This document shows, in pieces, positions 1 through 11,394 of a stretch of 64,000 bases of DNA. A program made the translations under genes and the position numbers. The DNA comes from Mya arenaria (taxonomy: Eukaryota; Mollusca; Bivalvia; Myida; Myidae): contig NC_069129.1 in assembly GCF_026914265.1 (NCBI RefSeq), forward strand, positions 20,507,945-20,571,944, written 5' to 3'. How positions within the stretch are numbered: the stretch's first letter is position 1; each line of letters opens with the position of its first letter. The notes below the pieces were generated by a model, which saw only the letters and a program-made list of their open reading frames with translations, ran no database searches and was not told the origin of the DNA.

Positions 1-2757
1 CAAAATATTCAAACTTGTTAATAACGGGAGATTTCAATCTACATTTAAATGATGACAGCAATGCGGTAACTGATTTCAAAAACTCTCTTTTTGCTATGGG
101 ACTAGAGCAACACGTCGACTTCAGTACCAATACTGGTGGAAACTGCTTAGACCTGCTCATTACGGAAACAGTGAATGGTGTTGAGGTTCATTCATGTAAA
201 CCGGGTCCATATATCTCTGATCATTGTGTAGTAAAGACAGTTCTTAGAATCAAAAAAGAAAGCATAACAAGCAAAACTGTATCCAGTAGGAACTTTCGGG
301 AAATTAACCCATCAACTTTCTCAAATGACCTCGGCAAAATTGATATAGACGAAACTGGTATAAATGATTTTGTTGACAAATTTGAACAAGAGATCACACA
401 AGTATTAAACTGCCATGCACCACTTATTGAAAAAACTAAAATATGTAGAAAACCTAAACCATGGTTTAATGAACATATACAGTCTCTCAAACAGCAGACC
501 AGAAAGTTAGAGAGACTATGGCGCAAATACCGCGAAACTCAACAGTTTGAAGCATTTAAAACATCAAGAAACAAATATAATTGTGAAATTAACAATGAGA
601 AGACCAGAGTTTTGACCGAAAGGGTAATTAATGCAAAAGGTGACTCAAAGAAACTATACTCCTTGGTGTCTGAGTTGACAGGAACTAAGTCCGACAATCC
701 TATGCCACCAAGTGAATCTGACACTGTTCTTGCTGAAAATTTCGCTGACTTTTTCATAAACAAAATTGATAAAATACGCAATTCGCTGAAAAACTATGCT
801 AGTTTCCAACCACAATGTAAGGATGTTCCGCATATTGAACATTTTGAAGAGTTAAACCAAAATGAAATAAATAAGCTTATATGCGAACTCAACACAACAT
901 CATCTGAATTAGATGTTCTGCCAACACACATCTTAAAGCAATACCTTAGTAACCTATTGCCAACTATTACAACATTAGTAAATTTATCTCTTAAACACGG
1001 TGTATTTCCGGTCAAATATAAACAGGCTATCGTGAGACCTCTTCTTAAGAAAACTGGACTTGATCTAGAACTTGCTAACTACAGACCAGTAAGTAATCTA
1101 TCATTTCTATCAAAACTTGTTCAAAACAGTTCTGCTAAGACTCAACGCACACGCAGACAAACACAACCTTTTACCAAAACATCAGTCAGCATACAGGCGA
1201 CATCATTCTTGTGAATCGGCACTTCTGCGACTTGGCAATGATATTCTTGGTGGAATGGAAAGACAAGAAGTCACCGCCTTGATTGCTATTGATCTTAGTG
1301 CTGCCTTTGATACTGTTGATCACACCATTTTGGTAGACGTACTTCATAATCAGTATGGAATGTGTGGTACTGCGTTGAATTGGCTAGAGTCGTATCTAAG
1401 ACCACGGAATTGTAGAGTTAGTGTTAATACATCTCTATCATCACCCCGTCCATTAGAATGTAGCGTTACCCAAGGAAGCTGTTTGGGTCCCTGGCTATAT
1501 CTAACCAATGCCGGTACTCTGTTTGATGTCATTCCTCCGTCGATTTCGGTGTACGGGTTCGCTGATGATCATATCGCCCACAAATGCTTTAGTCCAGCGT
1601 CTCCAATACATGAACAGCAAAATATTCACGAACTAGAAACATGTGCAGTTACGATCAACAAGTGGATGAACGCAAACAAACTAAAAATGAACACTTCCAA
1701 AACAGAATTCATTATGTTTGGCAGTAAGGCTCAACTAAATAAATGTGTCACTACAAATATAGATATTGCTGGTGATGCTGTACACCGAGAAAGCTGCATT
1801 AGATACTTAGGTGCCTATCTTGACGAAACCTTATCCTTTAAGGAACACGTGAAGCGTAAATGCCGCACTGCAATGTTGAACTTTTTCAGGGTGAAGTGTA
1901 TACGAAAATATTTAACCAGAGCTGCAACCGAAATCCTTTTACTTTCACTTGTTATCTCTCATTTGGACTACTGTAACCTTATATTGTATGGTATTTCTGA
2001 GATAGAGTTAACCAAAATGCAGCGCATCCAAAATATGTGCGCAAAATTAGTTCTTAACCGAGGCAATTATGACGGGGCCAAGCAAGCTCTCTTTGATCTG
2101 CACTGGCTGCCAATAAAGACTAGAATCAACTTCAAGATATTGACAGTTATGTTCAACTGTGGCACTGGTAGGGCTCCTGCTTAATTGACTGAGTTATTGT
2201 CTGAGAGTGTAAGTCGTAGACAAGGATTAAGATCAGCTAGTGACCCTGGTATCAAGTATGATGTACCATTTAACAAGAGAACAAGGTTTAACGATAGAAG
2301 TTTTTGCACAATCGGACCAAAACTATGGAATAGTCTGACATTGTATATCAAGCAGTCAGTGTCTATTGATGTGTTCAAGAAAAACCTCAAAACTCACTAT
2401 TTTACACAGTTTTATGACTTGTTTTAAAACCGACTCCGATAAGAAATGTCTGATATTATATTTGATTTTTTAGAGTCTTAGAGTTTGTTTATTTTTCATT
2501 TTTTATCGGTTGCTTTGACCAATTATGTTTTTACTTCATGTACATATATTACTACTTTAGTCAATTACAATCTAATGAATGTTGCAAGTTTTAATATATT
2601 ATTGTTTAACTGCTTTATATTGTCTTATATCAAAATATGTTCAAATATTATGTTGGATTTATAGAGTATGCATGTATTGTACAACGCCATTGAATATTAT
2701 GTATAAAAATAGGCGTTTAATCAAATAAACACGTTTAACGTTTAACGTTTATCTTAC
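1..2757 (+). mobile_element. CR1/L2-like non-LTR retrotransposon (LINE), 5'-cut by window edge
   Basis: The element runs in from the left edge. Visible in order are the end of an AP-endonuclease domain (ITGDFNLHL, then YISDHCVV), a linker, a reverse transcriptase with the FADDH catalytic motif at 1558-1572, a C-terminal region, and an AT-rich 3' UTR. It ends near 2757 in a short tandem tail of the 7-mer GTTTAAC, repeated about three times. Short tandem tails instead of poly(A) are typical of the CR1/L2 group, which also fits the protein. The 5' end and any target duplication lie outside the window. The 3' end falls within about 15 bp of the segmental-duplication boundary at 2772. Confidence 0.85.
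15..2427 (+). pseudogene. Degenerate LINE ORF2: endonuclease C-terminus plus reverse transcriptase
   Basis: Three open stretches in two frames cover one ancestral protein. The first, 15-1214, carries the endonuclease end, the linker and the start of the reverse transcriptase (QAIVRPLLKK, ANYRPVSNLS). The second, 1117-2184, carries the RT core (IAIDLSAAFDTVDH, VTQGSCLGP, YGFADDH). The third, 2185-2427, carries the C-terminal segment (FNDRSFCTIGPKLWNSL). One frameshift lies near 1115-1130, and one in-frame TAA at 2182-2184 sits where relatives have a sense codon. The catalytic FADD is intact, but the copy cannot encode a full enzyme. The lesions are few, so the insertion is moderately old, not ancient. 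Confidence 0.85.
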
Positions 2758-3151
2758 GGCAGTTATATGCCACCATACTTTCGCTTTATCCATCCAAATA
2801 ATGTATATTTGCCTACTGTCTGGGTTAAATGGGAGGGCTGAGATTAGAATAAACCTTTTAAGCAAAAGATAATGTTTAATACATTCCGGTTGGCATATTC
2901 ATGAAAAAGATATATGTTGCAATAATGTACATTATTTTGTGTAACCATGTTTTCAAGATTGAATGAGTTGTGTTTGCCTAAGCACCCAAAATTGCTTACA
3001 TTGATAAGTATCCACATTTCCAAAAATGAATAAAAAGATATAAGAACAGTTTAAAATAAATCATACTAAATAAAAAAATACGGATTTGCATATTGATAAA
3101 CAGTGTTTTTTGCTGACAGAGAACATAATCACATTCCCCAACAGCATAACA

Positions 3152-3436
3152 TTAGGAACTTCTCGGTGTCATCATTTCAGCCACTAGCTCTGGTAGAAAG
3201 CATAAAATAACATTGTCACTCCTTAGGTTCTTGATTTTATAACCAAATATTGCATGCACATTTTGGTCACACATGTTACAGTTGATTAAACTTAACAGAA
3301 TCACTATCTCAGCATTGTTCTCCAAAGTGAAGTCAATGGCAAAAGCATGTAAGCCATCACTACGGTATAGGTTGCGTAATCTACAAGTACATATAATCAC
3401 AACTAACATAACAAAAAAAAAGATGCATAGCACCAA
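3152..3436 (-). other. Open frame in duplicated 3' flank, copy A; status unclear
   Basis: A 94-codon minus-strand frame lies downstream of the copy A B-box gene. Its central part (for example IVILLSLINCN, MCDQNVHAIFG) corresponds to a 73-codon frame at 9441-9662 in copy B (IVIMLSLIHCN, LCDQNVHHSFG). The match may only reflect DNA-level similarity of the duplicates. Replacement changes are common and the two frames end at different places, which argues against strong protein constraint. I do not recognise the sequence. It could be a decayed 3' exon, 3' UTR or chance. Confidence 0.2.
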
Positions 3437-3544
3437 TAAAAATAGAAGAAAAAATGCAAGTAGATCACCAAAAAAGGTATTTACTTCAATGATAACTTGT
3501 TAAGTATACATGTTTTCGAAAGACATTATTGTTAGTCAAAACTT

Positions 3545-3766
3545 ATCTAATTTTACAACGAATGTAAAACAAGCTATTGCAACATATATTAATCACTCTC
3601 TTTGGCACGATGTTTCGCAAGAGTGTGGGGTAAACCGGAGTACCAGGAGAAAACCCACTAGTCCGGCTTGGTGACCACAAACCAAACTCACATGCGCCCA
3701 GGCCGGGAATCGAACCCAAGTCGGGTAAGTGAGAAGCGAGTGCGCTAACAACTGCGCTAACCGAAC
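3545..3766 (-). mobile_element. tRNA-derived SINE (family 1)
   Basis: Read on the minus strand, the element starts with a tRNA-like head containing box A TAGCGCAGTTG and box B GGTTCGATTCC. A conserved body follows (GGTCACCAAGCCGGAC, then GGTTTTCTCC and CTCCGGTTT). The tail ends in TTGTAAAAT-like sequence. Related copies lie at 13280-13515, 16470-16620, 26055-26205 and 49700-49895. The central motif resembles the shared core of metazoan tRNA-SINE superfamilies. It sits in the part of copy A that copy B lacks. Confidence 0.85.
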
Positions 3767-3779
3767 AATCAATGCTAAA

Positions 3780-5000
3780 CATAATTGTTGATAATATTGT
3801 TATAATTTTATTTGCTTTCTGAACACACTTAACTGTTATGTGTAAAATAAACTTTAAAACAATTTATTATAAATATCATCGGAGTTATGTAATCATAGAA
3901 AGGCAATCTCTATTGTAAAGCTCAAGTTTAGGGAAACAAAACATTAATGCATTAATTTCCTTGATACATGATAATAAGAAACAATAAACGACGTTGTTTA
4001 GATCAAATGTGTTTTTGCTGTTTTTCTTCCTTTCTCCATAAAGAATCTTTTTGTATTAATTTAGTGAATTTTTGTTATTGATATAACTACCGTAATGTTT
4101 CTCTCAATGAATTAATATCCGTAATATATGAAATTCAAAACTGTTCTAACTAGCAACATAGGAGTTAAAAAAGATCATAGTCATTAGGTTTATACATTGA
4201 TCTGCGTCATTTACGAATATGATTTTGTATTATCTATTCGTATATACGTTTTAGACCTTAAGCTCGTTGTTCAACTGAATTGTCTTGTTCACTAACAGTA
4301 TGTCCAAACAAACTTCAAAGCAAATGTATATGCTTCGGATTCAAGCCTTTACCAACAAGAAGGAGACAATTTTCAAAATAAAAATAAATCGCAAGATGTC
4401 GTCAATATTATATACACTTATATTCATAACGATATTTCATGTTTTAAGACTTCTGGAAAATATACGTATATTGGGCACGGTTACATTAAGAAATTTGGAG
4501 GATTGGCATAGTCTGCTGAAAGGTCATTTTGTTATCAAAGAAATCCACAAGTTGAGCAGCATTAAGGGAACATGTCAGAATCTTGGATGTCCTTAATTGT
4601 CTTAACTATCTCTCAGTTATAAGAAACATATTTTATGTTTAATATGTATATAGAAAAAAGCGTTAATAATCTGCTGTTGATGAGTGTAGATTGTCGGAGA
4701 TCATGGCGGATAGCAACGGGCAGCTGATAAATCCCGCCTAATTTGGATGCTGATTGGTCAGTCTGGTATAGACCTGTTAGTTTGACTGGCATGTCAATTC
4801 AACGGGAATAAAACGAGTATCCATTATGAGGGAGTAATATGGAATTTATTCTTTTGACATTTGCAAAACAGCAATTTAGCTAAATGTTAGTTTTTTAATA
4901 AAAAAATAAGTGCGTATGAGATTGAGAAACTTATACAAAATTGTTAAAGTACCTTGTAACCTTTATCTATTCGGGGAGACGCCGTATTAAAAAACAAAAT
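3780..5000. other. Copy A-specific insert, no recognisable gene
   Basis: This AT-rich DNA between the SINE and the MITE is absent from copy B. The longest open frame, 4285-4596 plus (103 codons), matches no family I recognise and has no codon or splice support. Nothing else can be assigned. Confidence 0.5.
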
Positions 5001-5354
5001 TTAAAGCTGCACTCTCACAGATTGAACGTTTTGACAACTTTTTTATTTTTTGTCTTGGAACGAGCCAATTTTTGCGAAACTCCATGGAAAACAGTGATAT
5101 AAGACTGCTGACAAAACATTAGATTGCAGATCTTTATATTTAAGGTCAAAATGAATGTTTTATGCATTTTTCTTAAACCGTTAGTACACCATAAAACATT
5201 GTTTTTCGAACAGAAATATACAAATTTGCGATCTAATATTTGGTCAGCAATCTTTTATCATTGGTTTGCAGATATTTACGCAAATATTTGCTTTTTCCAA
5301 TATTTGTTTTTAAAAAGTTGTAAAAACAGTAAATTTATGAGAGTGCAGCTTTAA
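5001..5354. mobile_element. TTAA-flanked palindromic MITE, family 1, copy 1
   Basis: The element begins TTAA-AGCTGCACTCTCACAG and ends CTGTGAGAGTGCAGCT-like, then TTAA at 5351-5354. The interior is also largely self-complementary (TATAAGACTGCTGACAAAA against a matching inverted segment). TTAA target duplications are the hallmark of piggyBac-type transposition, so this is probably a piggyBac-mobilised MITE. Two more copies are at 34007-34296 and 47904-48252. Confidence 0.8.
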
Positions 5355-5640
5355 ACAAAAACAACATTATTCAGGACCGTTATAATTTGAAACTTCTTTA
5401 TCAATTAAAGCATAATATTTCTAAAACACACTGTACTTCACATTTTATCGTGCAACGTGGAAAATATCGAAATCGTTTGTCTGCAAATCATAAACTTGTC
5501 CCTAGGTTACAGCTACATTTTGGTCAATATCATATATAGTCCTGGGCGCCGACTAATGTAAAATTGCATCAACAGCAAAGTAAATGTCCGCAATAATCTG
5601 CCAGTAGGTCGAATGGTTTCCTCTAGAATATATTCGTAGT

Positions 5641-7308
5641 CTACAATTGATACACATAAACAAAATCGTTTTCCCCGCCAACATAGAGAAGCCGATCCAC
5701 AGCATTATAGTCAATTGCCACAACGGGGAAATCCAAAGGCTCTGACAACACGCTGGAAACGTGACCACTTCGGTAGACCCGGTAAACATTCTTGTTCGTC
5801 CAACTTGCAACCAGGAGGGAATCTTCAAGCACTCGTATATTCTGTGGGGACTTCAGCAGCTCTGAGTGTGCAAATAGTTGTACTGTGCCATCATGCTTGA
5901 TTTCAACAATAGACTTATATCCTGAAACAAACAATGATCCAGTGGTTTTGTCGACAGTTGAAAATGAATCAGAATAATGATATGGAGAAATGAGCGATTC
6001 ACCATCTGAATTTTTTGTTGGCAACAAGTCTTTGTTTACGATTCTGTATAGCTTTCCGTCAAGGGTATGCTCAGTCAGCTGTAACGGATTTCCTCCAATG
6101 ACTTTTAAACATTGGTTGTAATGTTCTATTGTACGACATGTGGATATATTTTCAATTGCGCTCCTGCTTTTCAATTTCAACGTTACGGTATTCTTTTGTG
6201 CCTGAAGATGAACAATTTTACTATTTTTAGACATAAATATTCGGTTAAGCACAGATACAGTATTGTGATCTCCAACACTCAGCTGCACAAATTCACCATC
6301 TGCTTTCGTTCTTGACATAACTGCACCTCTGTCAGTGTCAATCAGGCTTATTATGCTGCAGTTTTTGTAAGCAACAACCACATGAGTTTTATTCAAACAA
6401 ATTATAACACTTATTTTGGTTTCTTGACTTTTGTCTGAATTGTTTACGTTTATCCTTTTCAACAAAAAGGGTGGTGTTGTAATGTTGATAAGGGACGTTG
6501 CTAAATGTTTGACATTGACAACCCTGTATCGAGTAATCTGGCTTTTACTAATGGAGGCACGGATATACTCGTCCATAACTGGCAACTGATACTTTGTTGA
6601 TTGCATAAATAGCAACCAATTCATATTCTGATCAACCGTTTTGAAATCATTCACATCTGACAGCCATTCATCAAGCTGTGTAATTGTACTCTCACATGCA
6701 GAAATAACCGAAGCCAAGTAAGCGCTGTCCGCTGCTTTCATTCCACCCAATTTGTTGGTAACAAAACGAATGCTATTTTCATAACAACAATTTACATCAC
6801 TGAGGTTTGACAATGCTCGTTGTTTTTCGCACTCCCATTTCTTTTTAAAGCTTTACATATATTCACAAAATGACTCAAATTCTTCTTTTTTAAACCTGCT
6901 GATATTTTTCAAGTCTTTGCAAGCCACATGTCCAATACTGAGACACCTATCGCAACAAAACTGTCTATGCGTTTCACAATAAGAAACAACAACATTCCTA
7001 TCGTGGATCTGGCAGACCAATGGTGAAATATCATCTTTCCTGTCGCTTTTATTTTCTTTAACTGAGTCAGGTACCTCATCTGTACTACACAACTGGTGCT
7101 TTCTCATTGGGCGGGGTCTGCAGTGGCTGTAAAAACACGTTTCGCATAAATAGTCTCTACAATCCAGGCAATATCCCTTTGCCTTCAAATATTTTCCTTC
7201 TTCATTGCAGGGTTCACACACTTCTTCATGTTTTTCTTCTTTTGCTTCGTTTTCCATAAGCTCAGAACTTAACAATAAATGCTGACATTCCGCCATATTT
7301 TTCTCCAA
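5641..7308 (-). pseudogene. B-box/coiled-coil TRIM-like gene, copy A, with internal stop
   Basis: This single-exon frame of 556 codons is collinear throughout with the open gene at 9757-11394. It has two B-box zinc fingers (CEPC...CLDC...CETC...H; CQIH...YC...CC..C...H), a basic coiled-coil region and a C-terminal beta-propeller-like part. One in-frame TAA at 6850-6852 follows FCEYM, where copy B reads ATG-AAA-TGC. No other stop or frameshift is present, so the lesion is young. The remaining upstream frame (6853-7308, 151 aa) would still encode both B-boxes alone. The downstream 390-aa frame begins at a Met in SNLSD (6813). Alternatives are a dying pseudogene, a B-box-only product or a sequencing error. 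No RING finger precedes the B-boxes in either copy. Confidence 0.8.
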
Positions 7309-9027
7309 CTTTCGATATACGTTCTGAACGGTTTAAATGAGTAACTTGATAACACTGAGACATTGATTTTAGAAACCGATTTTTTTTAACAGTCCTGAGC
7401 AAATGAGATCGAAACTGATCAATATCTAATAACGTTAATGAGATTCAGATCAGTCGTTATCATCCGAGTGACAGACTTTGTTATCCGTAGGAGTTGTCCT
7501 TTCGATAAAACATATGCTCAAACGACAATAACATAATGATTAAGCACACTGCACTAGACTCAACTGGAGGACCGTTAAAATGCTTACGGAAGAAAATATA
7601 TTCTAGGGACTTTTTATTTACGCAACTCAATGCGACTTCAATATCGGGAGAACTACTTAAATTACAATCGATAGTAGTTAGTTCCCTATGATCAAAACAG
7701 GGAACCTCAATTTTGAGTCAGAAAATTGACAAAAATAACAATTTGATTTTAAAAAAGGATGCATATGTTTATATAAAGACAATTCAAAAATAAACACAAC
7801 TTATCGTTTATAATGGACTTATATGCTCTGAACGAGATACATATATTAAATAACATAATAAATGCATGCATTATCAAACAAACGAAAAGAAATATGGCAT
7901 GATAAATGCATAGGAAAATATACTAATGATATGATGAGATATACAATTGCAAACAGAAAGATAACACAATATCGCAAAATAAATGCATTTGTAAAGAAAA
8001 TGTTTATGCCAAAATAAAGAGAGACTAAATGCTTTTGCGAACAAGCAAAATGTTACGTTGTCAAGATAAACTTATTTGCAAGCAACGACTTGAAAAAGGT
8101 TTTCCATCATAATTACAAATAAAAGGTGGTGAAAATAGAACTTGTACGATATCTACTTATTATAACATGTGTATCGACATTATCTTAAAAGCAAACAATT
8201 TATCATATAAATATGCAATCAATGATATATCATTAACGATCACAGAATCATTATATTCATCGTTTGAAATATTGCTAACTTATGCTTACATGCAAGTTAT
8301 AATTGAAAACAAATTTTTGAACTTGGAAAATGGTTTTTAATCCAATATTAATCCACATTTGTTTTACACATTCGACCTTTCAAGTATTTGTATTCATGCC
8401 CGGTTCAAATAAAAAAAGTTGGCGCATTAGCTGTTGTTATTAGGAACATAACTGCATAAATATTTTTTTATTGATTTATTTTTGTAAAATGTGTTACCAT
8501 TCTGTAACGACAACAACCGCCAAACTTCTATTCACTCATGAATTGATTTCATTTAATGAGTCATTTAGAAACTCGCGCATGCGCTCTGATTTACGTTAAT
8601 GCATTTTCGGGTTTTCCTGTTGAAAACTATATTATGTTTTGTTCTAAACGATTAGTCGGCAGCGTTTTATACCTGGCATGCCAACTCAATCATTAAGACG
8701 ACCCAAAATAAAGTAACTATTACGTATTACAGCAGTTTCTAACATGTTTCGTTCCCGTTTATTAATTCGATTTGAAAATGAATGCGGACTGTTTCTAAAC
8801 GAATTTTATTTCAATGCGATGGTAAAAGCTTTCTTTCATGCACATAAGGTGTACGTTTTCAAGTCATAAAAGATTCATACAGCATATCATGTTTGCATTT
8901 TAATGTGGTTCAAACATTCAGCGATGAACATAATACATGTACAAGCGTACCGGAAATTACTCCCTTGTCGTTCAATATATCAAAAGGTACTCTTTGATAG
9001 ATACAGACATTCCAATATAATTTCAAT
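7309..9027. other. 5' flank of copy A plus unshared spacer
   Basis: Bases 7309-8440 match 11395-12495 (upstream flank of the B-box gene), including ACTGGAGGAxCGTTAAAATG and GGCGCATTAGCTGTTGTTAT blocks, so the promoters were duplicated with the genes. Copy B has lost part of the segment matching about 8220-8330. Bases 8441-9027 have no match in the window and show no gene. Confidence 0.7.
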
Positions 9028-9440
9028 ACCATGTTGTCGCTTTATCCGTCCAAATAATACGGAAGGGTGAGATTAAAATAAAACATTTAAGCAATTGTTT
9101 ATGTTATGTCACATTCAGGTTATCATGATCATAAAAGATATATGTTGCAATAACGAACATCATCTTGTGTAACCATGTTTTAAGATCCAATTGAGTTGTG
9201 TATTGTCTAAGAATCCCAAATCGCTTACATAAATGTGCAAGTATTCACACGTTCAAAAATGAATAGAAATATAAGAACAGTTTGAAAACAATCATAGTAA
9301 AATCGTACTATATTTAAAATAGGATTTGCATTTTAATAAAAAATATTGTTTCTTTGCTGACAATGAACATAATCACATTTCCCAATAATCAATAACATAT
9401 CATTAAGAACTACTCGGTGTCATCATTTTAGGCACTAGCT

Positions 9441-9662
9441 CTAGTAGAAAACATATTTAACATTGTTATTCCTTCGTTCCTTTATTTTAAAACCAAAACT
9501 GTGATGCACATTTTGGTCACACAAGTTACAATGAATTAAACTTAACATAATCACTATATCTGCATTTTTCTCCAAAATCGAAGTAAAAGGCGAATCCATG
9601 TATGTCACATAGTTGACCACTCTGGCATATTGTACGTAACCTACAAACGAACTTAATGACAA
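9441..9662 (-). other. Open frame in duplicated 3' flank, copy B; status unclear
   Basis: This 73-codon frame is the counterpart of the one at 3152-3436. See that entry for the comparison. No start context, signal or family is recognisable. Confidence 0.2.
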
Positions 9663-9756
9663 CCAACATACTAAAACATCGAATCGACAGCAAAGTCGAT
9701 GTCCATAATAAGTCTGACAATACGTCGACTAGGTTTTCTCTAAAAATGTTCGTAGT

Positions 9757-11394
9757 CTACAATTGATACACATGAACAAAATCGTTTTCCCCGCCAACAT
9801 AGAGAAGCTTGTCCACAGCATTATAGTCAATTGCCACAACGGGAAAATTCAGAGGCTCTGGCAACACGCTGCACACGTGACCACTTCGATAGACGCGGTA
9901 AACATTCTTTTTTATCCAACTTGCAACCAGGAGTGAATCTTCAAGCACTCTTATGTTCTGTGGGTCGTTCAGCAGCTCTGAGTGTGCAAATAGTTGTACT
10001 GTGCCATCATGCTTGATTTCAACAATAGATTTACGTCCTGGAACGAACAATGAGCCAGTGGTTTTGTCAACAGTTGAAACAGAATCAGAATAAGGAGAAA
10101 TGAGCGATTCACCATCTGAATTTTTAGTTTGCAAAAGGTCTTTGTTCACGAGTCTGTATAGATTTCCGTCAAGGGTATGCTCAGTCAGCTGTAACGGTTC
10201 TCCTCCAATGACTTTTAAACATTGGTTGTAATAATCCATTGTGCGATAATGATATCCTTCATGCATTTTACTCATGCCTTTCAATTTTAACGTTTTATTT
10301 GGTACCTGGAGATAAAAAAATTTAGACCTCCATCTGTCCTTAAGCACAAATACATACTTGTGGTCGCCAATACTCATCTGCACAGGTGTGTCAGCTATTT
10401 TATGTCTTGATGTAACTGTATCTATGTCAGTGTCAATCAGACTTAACATGTTGCAGTTTTTGTCAGCAACAACCACACGAGTTTGATTCAGACAAATGAT
10501 ATCGACTATTTTGGCTTCTTTACTTTGGTCTGAATTATTGTTCACGTTTATTCTTTTCAACAAAAAGGGCGGTGTTGTAATGGTGATAAGAGAAGTTGCT
10601 AAATGGTTAACATTGGCAGCCCTGTATCGAGTAATCTGGCTTTTACTAATGGATTCACGGATATACTCGTCCATAACTGGCAACTGATACTTTGTTGATT
10701 GCATAAATAGCAACCAATTCATATTCTGATCAACCGTTTTGAAATTCTCCACATCTGACAGCCATTCATCAAGTTGTTTAATTGTACTCTCACATGCAGA
10801 AATAACCGAAGCCAAGTAAGCGCTGTCCGCTGCTTTCATTCCACCCAATTTGTTGGTTACAAAACGAATGGTATTTTCATAACAACAATTTACATCACTG
10901 AGGTTTGACAATGCTCGTTGTTTTTCGCACTCCCATTTCTTTTTAAAGCATTTCATAGATTTACAAAATGACTCGAATTCTTCTTTTTTAAACCTAGTGA
11001 TATTTTTCAAGTCTTTGCAAGCCACATGTCCAATACTGAGACACCTCTCGCAACAAAACTGTCTATGTGATTCACAATAAGAAACCACAACATTCCTATC
11101 GTGGATCTGGCAGACCAATGGTGAAATATCATCTTTCCTGTCACTTTTATGTTCTTTAACTGAGTCATGTACCTCATCTGTACTACACAATTGATGCTTT
11201 CTCATTGGGCGGGGCCTGCAGTGGCTGTCAAAACAAGTTTCGCATAAATAGTCTCTACAATCCAGGCAATATCCCTTTGCCTTGAAAGAGTTTCCTTCTT
11301 CTTTGCAGGGTTCACACACTTTTTCAGTTTTGTTTTCTTCATTTCCCTTAAGCTCAGAACTTGTGCTTAACAATAAATCCTGACACTCCGCCAT
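9757..11394 (-). CDS. B-box/coiled-coil TRIM-like protein, copy B (RING-less)
   Basis: This is an uninterrupted 545-residue frame in one exon. Residues 27-70 form a type-1 B-box (C27, C30, C43, C46, C51, C54, H58, H67). Residues 95-126 form a second B-box (C95, H98, C107, H110, C115, C118, H123). Residues about 127-260 are charged and helical, as in a TRIM coiled coil. Residues about 260-545 show repeated hydrophobic strands (SIVEIKHDGTVQLFAHSE, SLLVASW, KNVYRVYRSGHV, KLLYVGGENDFVHVYQL), like an NHL/beta-propeller end. There is no RING, so it is probably not a ligase by itself; relatives act as adaptors in signalling or innate immunity. Intronless TRIM-like genes are expanded in bivalves. The start ATG is supported by copy A, whose homologous MAEC begins four codons inside its frame. 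Exact function is unknown. Confidence 0.85.
   Translation of the reverse strand: MAECQDLLLSTSSELKGNEENKTEKVCEPCKEEGNSFKAKGYCLDCRDYLCETCFDSHCRPRPMRKHQLCSTDEVHDSVKEHKSDRKDDISPLVCQIHDRNVVVSYCESHRQFCCERCLSIGHVACKDLKNITRFKKEEFESFCKSMKCFKKKWECEKQRALSNLSDVNCCYENTIRFVTNKLGGMKAADSAYLASVISACESTIKQLDEWLSDVENFKTVDQNMNWLLFMQSTKYQLPVMDEYIRESISKSQITRYRAANVNHLATSLITITTPPFLLKRINVNNNSDQSKEAKIVDIICLNQTRVVVADKNCNMLSLIDTDIDTVTSRHKIADTPVQMSIGDHKYVFVLKDRWRSKFFYLQVPNKTLKLKGMSKMHEGYHYRTMDYYNQCLKVIGGEPLQLTEHTLDGNLYRLVNKDLLQTKNSDGESLISPYSDSVSTVDKTTGSLFVPGRKSIVEIKHDGTVQLFAHSELLNDPQNIRVLEDSLLVASWIKKNVYRVYRSGHVCSVLPEPLNFPVVAIDYNAVDKLLYVGGENDFVHVYQL

Larger units (their letters stand above)
2772..8440. repeat. Tandem segmental duplication, copy A
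   Basis: This block aligns in the same orientation with 9028-12495. The 3' flank of the B-box gene (2772-3411 against 9028-9690), the gene itself (5641-7308 against 9757-11394) and its 5' flank (7309-8440 against 11395-12495) are all collinear. The flanks are clearly similar but carry many small indels; the coding part is better conserved. About 2.15 kb (roughly 3412-5565) has no counterpart in copy B and holds a SINE and a MITE. Whether this is insertion in A or deletion in B cannot be decided from two copies, though the repeats inside favour insertion. Confidence 0.9.

Noticed and set aside
4285-4596. 103-codon plus-strand frame in the copy A insert
   Set aside because: No recognisable domain, low-complexity AT-driven composition and no counterpart in copy B.
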